This document shows positions 49,854 to 58,340 of a stretch of DNA of 64,000 bases, in pieces. The stretch lies in contig NZ_JAQFIN010000004.1 of NCBI RefSeq assembly GCF_029504695.1, forward strand, positions 124,001 to 188,000, written 5' to 3'. The notes beneath the pieces are model-generated. The model had not been told where the DNA came from, ran no database searches, and worked only from the letters and a program-made list of their open reading frames with translations. Both the position numbers and the translations under genes were made by a program. Every line of letters begins with the position of its first letter. The stretch's first letter is position 1. Source of the stretch: Parabacteroides sp. PF5-6 (GTDB taxonomy: Bacteria; Bacteroidota; Bacteroidia; Bacteroidales; Tannerellaceae).

Positions 49854-52800
49854 TTAAGGAGTCTCCTTCCCCTTCTCCAACAAATAATAAAACGTCGGCA
49901 ATACATAAAGCGTCAGTATCGTCCCAAACAACAGCCCATAGACAATCACCGTCGCCAGTGGCCGCTGCACATCCGAGCCAATGCCATGGGATAGCGATGC
50001 GGGCAGAAGCCCCAGGATCGCCACCGTAGCCGTCATCAATACCGGGCGTAGCCGGTGCGACGAGCCGGAGATCACCGCCTCTTTCAAGGCAATGCCCCGC
50101 TTGCGCAGGATATTGATATGGGAGATCATGATCACCCCGTTCTGCAGGAACACCCCGAACAGCGCAATAAAACCTACCGCCGAGGAGATATTAAACGTCA
50201 TGTCGCGCACCACCAAGGCCAGCATCCCACCGAACACTGCCAAGGGCAACATACCGATCAATAGTCCCGCCTGGCGGAACTTGCCGAAGGTAAAGAACAG
50301 GAACAGAAACATCACCGCCAGTGTGATCGGCACGATCACCGCCAGACGGCTATACGCCCGGTGTTGATTCTCCAACTGCCCGACCCAATGGAAACGGAAC
50401 TGGGAATGATCGTAGGGCACTTCCCTTTCGATTTTCGCCTGGGCGTCGCGTACGAAGGAGGTCAGGTCGCGTCCCCGCGGATTGACGCGTACGGTCACAA
50501 AGCGCTGGTTCATCTCCCGGGAGATCATACTGGCGCCGGCGGTCATCTTCACCTCGGCGACCTGCGAAAGCGGGATCTTCGTGCCCGAAGCAGCCGTCAG
50601 CATCAGGTTACCGATCTTCTCCGGCGTATCGCGCGACTCCTCTTTGTACCGGCAGATCACATCGTACACCCGGCTGTCGATAAACACCTGCGAGATCGCC
50701 ATACCCCCGATAGCCACTTCGATCAATTCCGCCACATCGGCCACATTCAAGCCGTAACGGGCGATCTTCTCCCGGTCGGCCACGATCTGCAACTGCGGCA
50801 GGAAAGGCTCTTCCATAATACCTACGTCGGCAGCGCCTTCGACCTCCTGCAATACCTCGACCACCTGCTCGGCAATGCGTCGGCTCTCGCCGATGTTTTC
50901 GCCGAAGATCTTAATCGCCAGGTCACTGTGCGCGCCGGCGATCTGATCCATCACCATATCGATGATCGGCTGCGAGAAGCCTACGTTGTAGCCGGGCATC
51001 GTTTCGATCATCGCCGCCATATCGGCAATCAGGTCGGCCTTGCGGCGCCCGTTCTTCCAGGTGTCGTAGGGTTTCAGCCCCACCATCACCTCGATATGCG
51101 AAAAAGAGAAAGGACAGATCCCTTCGTCGTCGCGCCCGGTCTGTGTCATGACGTAAGTCACCTCATCGAAGGTCTTGATCCTGTCGCGCAAGACCGTCGC
51201 CATCTCGGACGATTTCTCGAGCGACATACCTGCCGGCAGTTGCACCTGAAGCCAGATACTACCCTCGTCGAGCTGCGGCATAAAGTCCTTACCCACCGAC
51301 ACCGAAAGGGCAACCACGGCCGTGAGCACCACCACAATGGGCGCGATGATCTTCCGCGGTGCGGCTACGATATTGGCCGTCTGCCGTTTGTAGATCTCCG
51401 TCAGCCGTTCGAGCCAACGGTTATGGTATACCTTCTGCGGCTTGCGATAGACCGCAAACGCCAGGCCGGGGATCAATATCAAGGCCGAGGCCAATGCGCC
51501 CAACAGGGCAAAGCTCAAGGTGAACGCCATCGGCGTAAACAATTTCTGCTCCACCCGTTCGAAAGCGAACAAAGGCAGGTAGGCAATGATGATAATCAAC
51601 GTAGCAAAGAAGATCGGCTTGGCCACCTCAGCGACCCGGCGGGCAATCGTCGCGCGCTCCAGGGGCTGATCGGGATCGTCTTCCCGTTTCTTGAGAATGG
51701 TCTCCATCATCACGATCGTGCCGTCGACAATGATCCCGAAGTCGATCGCGCCCAAGGAGAGCAGGTTGGCGGGGATATCGGTCAGCCACATCAGGATAAA
51801 AGCAATCAAGAGGGAGACAGGGATAGTGATCGTCGCCAATAACGCGCCACGGGGACTACCCAGGAAGATAATCAACACACCGATCACCAACAGGATACCG
51901 AAAGAGAGCGTATGGGAGATGGTGTTCAATGTGGCGTCGACCAATTCGGTACGGTCGTAAAAGGTATGGATGCGGACGCCTTCGGGCAGGCCGTTGGCGT
52001 TTAATTCCTCGACCGTTTCGTTGATTTTCTTCAGTACCCGCGACGGGTTCTCGTAGCGCAACAGGCAAACCATGCCTTGCACGCCGTCTTCGTAGTTCAC
52101 CTCATCGTCGAGGTAACCCATGATGCCCTTACGCTCGAGGTTGCCGTATTTCAATTCGCCCAGGTCTTTGATATAGACCGGCACGCCCCCGACACTCTTG
52201 ACCACGATATTGCCCAGGTCTTGCAGATCGCTCACCAGCCCGACGCCGCGCACGACATAGCTCAAATCGCCTCGCATCAATGTGCTGCCGCCGGCGTTGG
52301 AGTTGTTCAATTCGATCGATTCGGTCACCTCACTCAATGAGAGGTCGTATTTGATCAGTTTGGCGGGATCGATCTCGATCTGGAACTGCGTAGTCAGTCC
52401 GCCGAAGTTGGAGACCTCGGCAATGCCGTGGATCTGCATCAGGCGGGGGATGATCACCCAGTGGTTCAATTCGGTCAGTTCGCGCAGGCTTTTATTTCCG
52501 GTGACCACATAGCGGTATATCTCACCCGTAGGCGACGTTAGCGGATCGAGCGCGGGCTGGGCTCCGAAAGGCAGATCGACCTCGCCGATACGTTCCAGGA
52601 CACGCTGGCGGGCCCAATATTCATCTACCCCATCATCGAAGACCAAGGTGATCTTCGAGATGCCGAAAAAGTTCTTACTGCGCATCACCTTCAAGCCGGG
52701 AATGCCATTCAATTCGCGCTCCAACGGGATGGTGATCTGTTGCTCAATCTCCGAGACCGCCAGGCCGGGCACCTGTGTGGCTACCCCGACCGAGACATCG

Positions 52801-52925
52801 GCAATATCCGGATAGGCATCGATGGCCAGTTGCCGCCAGGCATACAAGCCGATACAGGACACAATGACAAACAAAGTCACGATCAGCCAACGCCGATCGA
52901 TCAACTGATTGATAAGCTTTTCCAT
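49854..52925 (-). CDS. CzcA/CusA-type heavy-metal RND efflux pump
   Basis: 1023 residues, 12 membrane spans in the RND arrangement with two large periplasmic loops. The proton-relay helix reads LGAIDFGIIVDGTIVMMETI, the DFGxxVDG form of CzcA-type exporters; GKDFMPQLDEGSIWLQVQLP and AVGFIALFGVFLQNGVIMIS are further family markers. Driven by proton flow, it moves metal from periplasm or inner membrane through the TolC-type channel. CusA would show paired Met ligands; their absence from visible motifs leans to Zn/Co/Cd/Ni, a tentative inference. Confidence 0.93.
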   Translation of the reverse strand: MEKLINQLIDRRWLIVTLFVIVSCIGLYAWRQLAIDAYPDIADVSVGVATQVPGLAVSEIEQQITIPLERELNGIPGLKVMRSKNFFGISKITLVFDDGVDEYWARQRVLERIGEVDLPFGAQPALDPLTSPTGEIYRYVVTGNKSLRELTELNHWVIIPRLMQIHGIAEVSNFGGLTTQFQIEIDPAKLIKYDLSLSEVTESIELNNSNAGGSTLMRGDLSYVVRGVGLVSDLQDLGNIVVKSVGGVPVYIKDLGELKYGNLERKGIMGYLDDEVNYEDGVQGMVCLLRYENPSRVLKKINETVEELNANGLPEGVRIHTFYDRTELVDATLNTISHTLSFGILLVIGVLIIFLGSPRGALLATITIPVSLLIAFILMWLTDIPANLLSLGAIDFGIIVDGTIVMMETILKKREDDPDQPLERATIARRVAEVAKPIFFATLIIIIAYLPLFAFERVEQKLFTPMAFTLSFALLGALASALILIPGLAFAVYRKPQKVYHNRWLERLTEIYKRQTANIVAAPRKIIAPIVVVLTAVVALSVSVGKDFMPQLDEGSIWLQVQLPAGMSLEKSSEMATVLRDRIKTFDEVTYVMTQTGRDDEGICPFSFSHIEVMVGLKPYDTWKNGRRKADLIADMAAMIETMPGYNVGFSQPIIDMVMDQIAGAHSDLAIKIFGENIGESRRIAEQVVEVLQEVEGAADVGIMEEPFLPQLQIVADREKIARYGLNVADVAELIEVAIGGMAISQVFIDSRVYDVICRYKEESRDTPEKIGNLMLTAASGTKIPLSQVAEVKMTAGASMISREMNQRFVTVRVNPRGRDLTSFVRDAQAKIEREVPYDHSQFRFHWVGQLENQHRAYSRLAVIVPITLAVMFLFLFFTFGKFRQAGLLIGMLPLAVFGGMLALVVRDMTFNISSAVGFIALFGVFLQNGVIMISHINILRKRGIALKEAVISGSSHRLRPVLMTATVAILGLLPASLSHGIGSDVQRPLATVIVYGLLFGTILTLYVLPTFYYLLEKGKETP

Positions 52926-52927
52926 AG

Positions 52928-54031
52928 TCAGTTCGCCATTAGATAAATACCCCCTTCAATCACTAAGACATCTCCCGGCTGCAAGCCCTTGTTGATCAAT
53001 ACCTCGTGCGGATTGGCCGTCTCTGCCTCTACGGGGCGTTTGACGTACTGTCCCCGGGCCGTCTGTACCAGGACATACGATTCCTCCTCGCTCTGCAATA
53101 GGGCTGTCGAGGGGATGACAATCGATTCCTTCGGTGTATGGATAAAGTGGATATTAGCGAACATCCCGGGTTTCAACCGGCGATCGGCATTGTCGCACAC
53201 AATCAATACCTGCACCGACCGGGTCTCCTCGTCGAGCAACTCGCTGATATGGGAGATCGTTCCCGTCAGGCATTGCTCGGGATGTGCGTCGGTGCGGATC
53301 TCCACCTGATCGTCTTGCCGGATCAGGCCGATATGTTTCTCTTTGACCTGCGCCACGACCCAGACCTTACTCAGCTCGGCGACAATCGCCAACGGCTCGG
53401 CGTCGCTTCGCACATACTGTCCGATCACCATATTAGTCTGTACCACCTCGCCGGCAATGGGTGAAACCACACGCATCGCCTGGCTCATGGTTACCTCCTG
53501 TGGGTCGATATTGAGCATCTGCAATGTGGCCCGGGCGTTCTCATATTCGCGCAGGGCGATCTCCGCCTCTGTTTCCGCTTCCTCGAGATCGCGCACGGCG
53601 CCCACACCGTTCTTCACCAGGTCGTGCTGGCGCCGGAGGTTCGACTCCTGCATCTTGTGGGTCTGTGCCGCCTGGAAATAGTTCTTGACCGCTTCGAAAT
53701 ACTCCGCCGAATGCAACTCAAACACCGGAGTACCGGCATTCACTTTCTGCCCCAGACGGACAAAGGAACGGGTCACCCGCCCATCGAACGGCGGAGCGAT
53801 CTCCGCCAACTGTCCGGCCATGGCACGTACCACACCGGTTGTATTCATCTCCGCGCTATACGCCTGCGTAGCTACGGTATATAACTTGATCTTGGAATTC
53901 ACCACCGCGCGCTCAGCGACCGTCACCGTATCGCCGCGGTATTGGATGCCGGTCGTCTCCGCCTCCGGCTTATTCGATTGACATGCAGTCAGCAGGATAC
54001 ACCCACTGACGAACAGATATAATTTGTTCAT
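52928..54031 (-). CDS. RND efflux periplasmic adaptor lipoprotein (CzcB-like)
   Basis: 367 residues with lipobox LFVSGCILLTAC. Barrel-sandwich hybrid halves (AEIAPPFDGRVTRSFVRLGQ and VVSPIAGEVVQTNMVIGQ) flank a helical hairpin, followed by beta-barrel and membrane-proximal domains (LKPGMFANIHFI, INKGLQPGDVLVIEGG). Two bases separate it from the pump gene. Confidence 0.93.
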   Translation of the reverse strand: MNKLYLFVSGCILLTACQSNKPEAETTGIQYRGDTVTVAERAVVNSKIKLYTVATQAYSAEMNTTGVVRAMAGQLAEIAPPFDGRVTRSFVRLGQKVNAGTPVFELHSAEYFEAVKNYFQAAQTHKMQESNLRRQHDLVKNGVGAVRDLEEAETEAEIALREYENARATLQMLNIDPQEVTMSQAMRVVSPIAGEVVQTNMVIGQYVRSDAEPLAIVAELSKVWVVAQVKEKHIGLIRQDDQVEIRTDAHPEQCLTGTISHISELLDEETRSVQVLIVCDNADRRLKPGMFANIHFIHTPKESIVIPSTALLQSEEESYVLVQTARGQYVKRPVEAETANPHEVLINKGLQPGDVLVIEGGIYLMAN

Positions 54032-54088
54032 GGAAATAATGGAATAAAATAAATTACCTTTAAAATTGTATTAAATATAGATAAGAAG

Positions 54089-54180
54089 CGGGTTGAACCC
54101 ACTTCGGGGTTCAGAGAGGGTGTGACCCACTACCCCGGGTTTCACCCGGGGTTATCCATATGTAACCCCTTGCGGGGTAA
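54089..54180. repeat. Cluster of GC-rich hairpins inside the efflux operon
   Basis: GGGTTGAACCC, ACCCCGGGTTTCACCCGGGGT and ACCCCTTGCGGGGT form three or four adjacent stems between the His-rich gene and the adaptor gene. They could stabilise or terminate the short upstream message. Confidence 0.7.
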
Positions 54181-54184
54181 ATGA

Positions 54185-54526
54185 TTATAAAGGCGGAGCG
54201 CGTAAGGAATAAGAAAAGGGTGAAGCGGAAACGGCCTTCTCCGCTATAATAACCGGCCGGATGGCTTTCAACAGTAGGAATATACCCATGCCCACAAGCC
54301 ATATAAACGCCTGTGACGAGTCGAAAGAAGATAAAAGGGAGATCAGTGTCAGTTCGCTACTATTGTGCGTACCGGTCTGTGTATGGGTATTGTTGTGGAT
54401 ATGGGAGTGCACGATCGTCACCCCATTGATAATGTGGCTATGCTGGAAGAAGTTGATATTCACATAATACGCTGTGAAGATCAACAACAGAATACTTCCG
54501 ACTATCTGCTTACATTTCTGTGACAT
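54185..54526 (-). CDS. His-rich small membrane protein heading the metal efflux operon
   Basis: 113 residues from the ATG at 54526 (MSQKCKQIVGSILLLIFTAY). One span at about 8-25, then a periplasmic segment dense in His (HSHIINGVTIVHSHIHNNTH then TQTGTH: eight His in about 26 residues), then a second span (AFIWLVGMGIFLLLKAI). It is 153 bp upstream of the adaptor gene on the same strand with a TATCTTTA box at 54546-54553. The His cluster suggests metal binding and delivery or sensing; no family name can be given. Confidence 0.72.
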   Translation of the reverse strand: MSQKCKQIVGSILLLIFTAYYVNINFFQHSHIINGVTIVHSHIHNNTHTQTGTHNSSELTLISLLSSFDSSQAFIWLVGMGIFLLLKAIRPVIIAEKAVSASPFSYSLRAPPL

Positions 54527-54776
54527 CCATACTGATCTTAGACCGTAAAGATAGTGTTTTTTTTGAAACAATGAGATTAGGATATATACCTATATAAATC
54601 CCGGTATCCTCTCCCGACTTCATCATTTCTCATGTGGAATTACGATCTTATCGGTTAGTTTAAAATTATTCTCCTATCTATACTATTAGCATAGGATGAT
54701 GAATTAAAATAAACTAAAGTACAACATGTTTTGAGGAATGAAAACCCGATTTTAAGCTAATCTCTCTGACCGGTGC

Positions 54777-55085
54777 ATAATCCGGAGCATCCCCACCCAG
54801 CAATCCGGTTCTAAATCCATTAGAAATTGGGTCTTAAAATCTGCCATTCCGGCAGATACCCACCCAAAAACGGGGCAAAACAGTAAAAAAAGGGCACTAA
54901 ATAGGGGTGGCCGCACCGGATTCCGGAGGATTACCACCCAGTGAGGCAATCCGATGGTCAAACCGACCGGATTCCGGAGCATACCCACCCACTTTTGCAC
55001 TCTTAAGTAACTGTTTATAAGCGAGAACATCTTCTGTCTTGCTCTTCATTTCGGTCGTTCCGGATTCCGGACGATACCCACCCAC
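54777..55085. repeat. Five interspersed CCGGATTCCGGAGCATACCC-type repeats
   Basis: Copies at about 54777, 54846, 54916, 54968 and 55060, each about 25 bp ending in ACCCACCCA (or ACCACCCA), with unequal spacing of 50-90 bp. The core ends in a palindromic TCCGGA. The frames that read through (WVGMLRNPV on the minus strand) look like by-products of the repeat. Confidence 0.85.
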
Positions 55086-55341
55086 TCACCGGCAAAAAGG
55101 CCTATATTCTATATATGTCTGTAAAAGCATATTCATACATAGAAATACAGGTCGATGGCATTTAAGTTCAATACTTCAACAATAATATCACCTGAATTGT
55201 ACTTTAACTCAGATTTTGCGATCAGCGGAAGACTTGTACAAGAAATATAACAGGGTGATTCCGGATTCGAATAGACACACAAGTGCATTGTCAAACACTT
55301 ATGTTTCAAAATAGGCCAAAGGGAGTCTCTCCTTTCTCCCC

Positions 55342-55719
55342 CTACTGCAATAATAGAGTTTGAGAATAATCAGGAATTTTATAGGAATAGAATATATAGG
55401 TGCCAAATAAGGGTGTGCAATATTTTATATCTTCTTCCCTCTCTTCGGTTTTTTTAGGTATCTGCTGTTGATTATTTTCCTGTTTTTCATCCTTCTTAAT
55501 CTTCAGATCGTCCCATGATTTTTGATAGTCCGTATCGGACTTATTCTCTTTCCATAGGTATGGATAAGCATAGGTTTCCATACCCCACCACTTGACTTTG
55601 GCTTTGGTGATATGACCATTCTCGACCAAAATCTTATCCCGAATACGCATTTCGTACTTCCCATATTTCACAAACTCATCAGGATTGTTAGAGGGGAAAA
55701 GTATTTTTGGGTGACACAA
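55342..55719 (-). CDS. Hypothetical protein, possibly a gene remnant
   Basis: 125 codons (MCHPKILFPSNNPDEFVKYG, then MRIRDKILVENGHITKAKVK). Composition is protein-like with a Glu/Lys/Gln-rich middle (KKDEKQENNQQQ), but no signal peptide, motif or promoter is seen and no family is recognised. The AT-rich setting and lack of neighbours suggest a decayed or transferred fragment. Confidence 0.4.
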   Translation of the reverse strand: MCHPKILFPSNNPDEFVKYGKYEMRIRDKILVENGHITKAKVKWWGMETYAYPYLWKENKSDTDYQKSWDDLKIKKDEKQENNQQQIPKKTEEREEDIKYCTPLFGTYIFYSYKIPDYSQTLLLQ

Positions 55720-55794
55720 GCTTATAGAATGCCTACTTTTTGCCTAAATCAAAATTTCCAGTTTGCCATTCGTTTTAAAAGAATCGTATGACCT

Positions 55795-55868
55795 TTTTCA
55801 GTTACTCGCGCGAGAAAAAACAATTACTCGCGCGAGTAACTGAATTTTCTCGCGCGAGTAACTGAAAA
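55795..55868. repeat. 74-bp dyad of CGCGCG palindromes at 22-bp period
   Basis: Outer 24-bp arms 55795-55818 and 55845-55868 are perfect inverted repeats; a 16-bp palindrome TTACTCGCGCGAGTAA (55824-55839) sits at their exact centre. The three CGCGCG cores start at 55807, 55829 and 55851, exactly 22 bp apart. Confidence 0.95.
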
Positions 55869-56041
55869 GGGGCATACGAATGCCCGAAGGCACCCCCTGG
55901 CAATACACAACCAACTATGGTAAGATTTGATATGCACGATGATAAGGAATAATAATCAGGGTGATGCATTTACGAAGTCGGGTGAACGGACTGGATTTGT
56001 ATGAAGCAATCTGCAATAACTTTCAGAGGAGAGGGTTTATA

Positions 56042-56059
56042 GTATGTGCTAGCACATAC
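56042..56059. repeat. 18-bp perfect palindrome
   Basis: GTATGTGCTAGCACATAC, alone in the gene-poor region; operator-like, with no adjacent gene to regulate. Confidence 0.8.
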
Positions 56060-56100
56060 GTTACTTTAAACGTTGTTTTTGTCATAAAAAATTGTGTTTG

Positions 56101-56187
56101 AAATGTTAAACAGTAACCCAAACGAACGTCATAACAAATTGGTATTTAAAGGAATAAGCACCTTTGAAAATGTTAAACAGTAACCCA
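56101..56187. repeat. Direct repeat AAATGTTAAACAGTAACCCA, two copies
   Basis: Identical 20-mers at 56101-56120 and 56168-56187, 67 bp apart, in AT-rich DNA without genes. Another tRNA-T-arm-like string (GGACTCGAAC) follows at 56228-56237. Confidence 0.85.
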
Positions 56188-56296
56188 CTCTAATTTTCAA
56201 AAATCAGGTTACGATTTAGCACCCAAAGGACTCGAACTTTACAAAAACAATAAAGAATAGAATAACCCATAACCACCTATAAACCACCCCCAAACA

Positions 56297-56330
56297 AAAA
56301 ATCCCCCTGAACTCAATCAGGAGGATTTTT
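56297..56330 (-). terminator. Terminator after tRNA-Leu
   Basis: AAAAATCC-C-CCTGA pairs with TCAGG-A-GGATTTTT around ACTCAA; on the minus strand it ends in a U-run 8 bp after the tRNA. Confidence 0.88.
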
Positions 56331-56337
56331 AACCTTG

Positions 56338-56419
56338 TGCGGCTGAAGGGACTCGAACCCCCACGCCGTGAAGCACCAGATCCTAAGTCTGGCGTGGCTA
56401 CCAATTACACCACAGCCGC
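56338..56419 (-). tRNA. tRNA-Leu (UAG)
   Basis: Minus strand: acceptor GCGGCTG ... CAGCCGC plus discriminator A, D-arm with GGTAG, anticodon stem-loop CCAGA-CTTAGGA-TCTGG giving anticodon UAG, a long variable arm (class II), and T-arm GGGGGTTCGAGTCCCTT. CCA is not encoded. Confidence 0.96.
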
Positions 56420-56467
56420 ATGGTTTGCGGGGGCAAAGGTAAATCTTTTTCAGGAATTGACAAGAGT

Positions 56468-57475
56468 TTAGTGGTTTTTTTCTGTGAGGTGGCGGATGGC
56501 TTCTTCCAGGATCGTGTCGATGCCTTTCTGGAAATCATCGGGGGGGATATTGACGGCGATATCCGGGTCGATACCGAATTCGGTATGCTCTTTGTTCGCA
56601 TCCAATAAGGGGCTGGAAGAGAAACGGACGCCCCAGCCGTTGGGAAGCTCCGAATTGAAGGGGAAGCCACTGCCTCCACCCGTTCGGTCGCCCATAATGA
56701 TTACGTGGGGGATCATGCGCATTTTCTGAACAAAATCGTTCGTCGCACTATAACATTGTCGGTTGGTTAAGACCACCACCGGGGCAAACCATTTGACTCG
56801 GGGCGAAGGGGAGAGATAGATCGGATAGGGATCGGAGAAGTCGTCATGCCCTTTGCCTTTCTTATGTTGGATGTAGCCCACCAAAAGCTTCTCCCGGATG
56901 AAGCGGGAGGCGATCCGGTCGGAATTGGTGAGCGAACCTCCACCGTTGTTGCGCACATCGATGATAAGCCCTTTGCAGCCGCTGAAATGATCGAAGACAT
57001 AATCCAGGTTAGATTCTCCTATCCCTTCGGCAAAGCTTTCGTAGTAGAGATAACCAACCTCCTCATTGGCCAGTCGTCGGTATTTTATGCCGCCGGCAAC
57101 CTGATATTCCGTGGACTTCCCCAGGTATTTTTTCTGTATATTCTTATAAAAATTGAGCGGATAGTCTTCATACCAATCCCAGTAGCGGGAAACATTAAAA
57201 GAGGAGATCAGATTGGTATGTCCGTCTTTCAATTCGTTCAGCATATCTCCCATCTTCTCGAAAAGCTGATATTGATCCATCGAGTCACTCACCTCCCGAC
57301 TGTAGCGCGCATGCACCTCATCCCAATCGATTTGTTTGTATTCGAAAAAACAGTAATGCTCATCGATGATCTGCCATAGAGATTCGAAGTTCTCACGGGG
57401 GGAAAGCGAATAGTCGCCGGTGTCTTCACATCCGGCCAGTAGTACAAGCGATAGCAATAGACAAGCCTTTTTCAT
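56468..57475 (-). CDS. S41-family peptidase lipoprotein
   Basis: 335 residues from the ATG at 57475 (signal LLLSLVLLAGC). Helical N-terminal part (NFESLWQIIDEHYCFFEYKQ), then the S41 core: LKDGHTNL, GLIIDVRNNGGGSLTNSDRI, VVLTNRQCYSATNDFVQKMR carrying the likely nucleophile Ser, and MGDRTGGGSGFP. No PDZ domain is apparent. Such lipoproteins are common in Bacteroidales; substrate unknown. Last gene of a parC-DUF3316-S41 run. Confidence 0.9.
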   Translation of the reverse strand: MKKACLLLSLVLLAGCEDTGDYSLSPRENFESLWQIIDEHYCFFEYKQIDWDEVHARYSREVSDSMDQYQLFEKMGDMLNELKDGHTNLISSFNVSRYWDWYEDYPLNFYKNIQKKYLGKSTEYQVAGGIKYRRLANEEVGYLYYESFAEGIGESNLDYVFDHFSGCKGLIIDVRNNGGGSLTNSDRIASRFIREKLLVGYIQHKKGKGHDDFSDPYPIYLSPSPRVKWFAPVVVLTNRQCYSATNDFVQKMRMIPHVIIMGDRTGGGSGFPFNSELPNGWGVRFSSSPLLDANKEHTEFGIDPDIAVNIPPDDFQKGIDTILEEAIRHLTEKNH

Positions 57476-57479
57476 ATAT

Positions 57480-58337
57480 TTAATAAAAAGCGCTTTTATG
57501 CTTTTCCCGGTCTTTCGCCCGTCGGATGACAAACGAATGGAATTCTTTCACCAGCCCGATCACAAACGAATGGGAGATGATATGGGTCTGGAGATTATTT
57601 ACATCCGTATAATAATAGCTATGCAGATAGCCGGCACGTACCGTTACATTCCGGATAGGGAAATCAATCGTCAGGTAGTTCCGGATCGCGAATTTGTTGT
57701 GGAAAGAGTTGGCTTTGACTACGCCCGAATAGTTTCCGAGGTTAAAGATCTCATAGTACGATTGCCCATAATGCGGCGAGAAGAACACGCCCAGAAAAGG
57801 CAGTTCCATCTGATAGCGGAAGGTTAGCGGGTAATCTCCGATATTCAGTCCGTAGATCGCCATGGCAGAAAGGTTTAAGTCGATATCGACTTTGGCGGAA
57901 GTGGGATTATTCCCATTGCGGGTATTATAGATGAAACCACCCATGCCCCGTAGGGAGCCTCCGGTGAGTATCTTCAGCTGCGGCAGTGGCTTAAAGCGGT
58001 AATGATACCCCAGGCTGTAATCGATAAATCCGGCGAAGTTCGTAGCCGTTTCCGCCGGGTTGTTGGTAAAGGCGATATCAACATTGAGGACCTGCTGGCG
58101 AGAGATTCTATGATCAGCCAAGCGAGTCAAGCGCATCCGTTCGTTCAGAATGCGCAATCCGACCCCTGTATAATTCATATTCTTCCCGGGGGAGAGATAG
58201 GTGTCCTTCAGATTGGAGCCGCCTATACCCACCAGCGTACCCTCGTTCACCGGATAAGGATCGTTATTCTTCTCTGATTGTGCTGCCAAGGGCAAGGCCA
58301 GGCAAAGAAATAGGGGTATCAGCCAGATTGGTTTCAT
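57480..58337 (-). CDS. DUF3316 outer-membrane protein
   Basis: 285 residues with signal peptide (LIPLFLCLALPLAAQ). Repeating barrel strands (EGTLVGIGGSNLKDTYLSPG, IDYSLGYHYRF, VTVRAGYLHSYYYTD) match DUF3316, a Bacteroidetes family of unknown role. Three bases separate it from parC and four from the S41 gene, so all three are one operon. Confidence 0.87.
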   Translation of the reverse strand: MKPIWLIPLFLCLALPLAAQSEKNNDPYPVNEGTLVGIGGSNLKDTYLSPGKNMNYTGVGLRILNERMRLTRLADHRISRQQVLNVDIAFTNNPAETATNFAGFIDYSLGYHYRFKPLPQLKILTGGSLRGMGGFIYNTRNGNNPTSAKVDIDLNLSAMAIYGLNIGDYPLTFRYQMELPFLGVFFSPHYGQSYYEIFNLGNYSGVVKANSFHNKFAIRNYLTIDFPIRNVTVRAGYLHSYYYTDVNNLQTHIISHSFVIGLVKEFHSFVIRRAKDREKHKSAFY

Positions 58338-58340
58338 GGG

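Noticed and set aside
50361-51842. 493-codon open frame antisense to the RND pump gene
   Set aside because: Arg/His-rich antisense translation of a well-recognised pump; no independent signals.
54752-55085. Frames with WVGMLRNPV repeats on the minus strand
   Set aside because: By-product of the CCGGATTCCGGA repeats; two overlapping frames both show it and neither has a start context.
56215-56245. Second tRNA gene
   Set aside because: Only a T-arm-like string is present; no acceptor, D or anticodon arms can be drawn.
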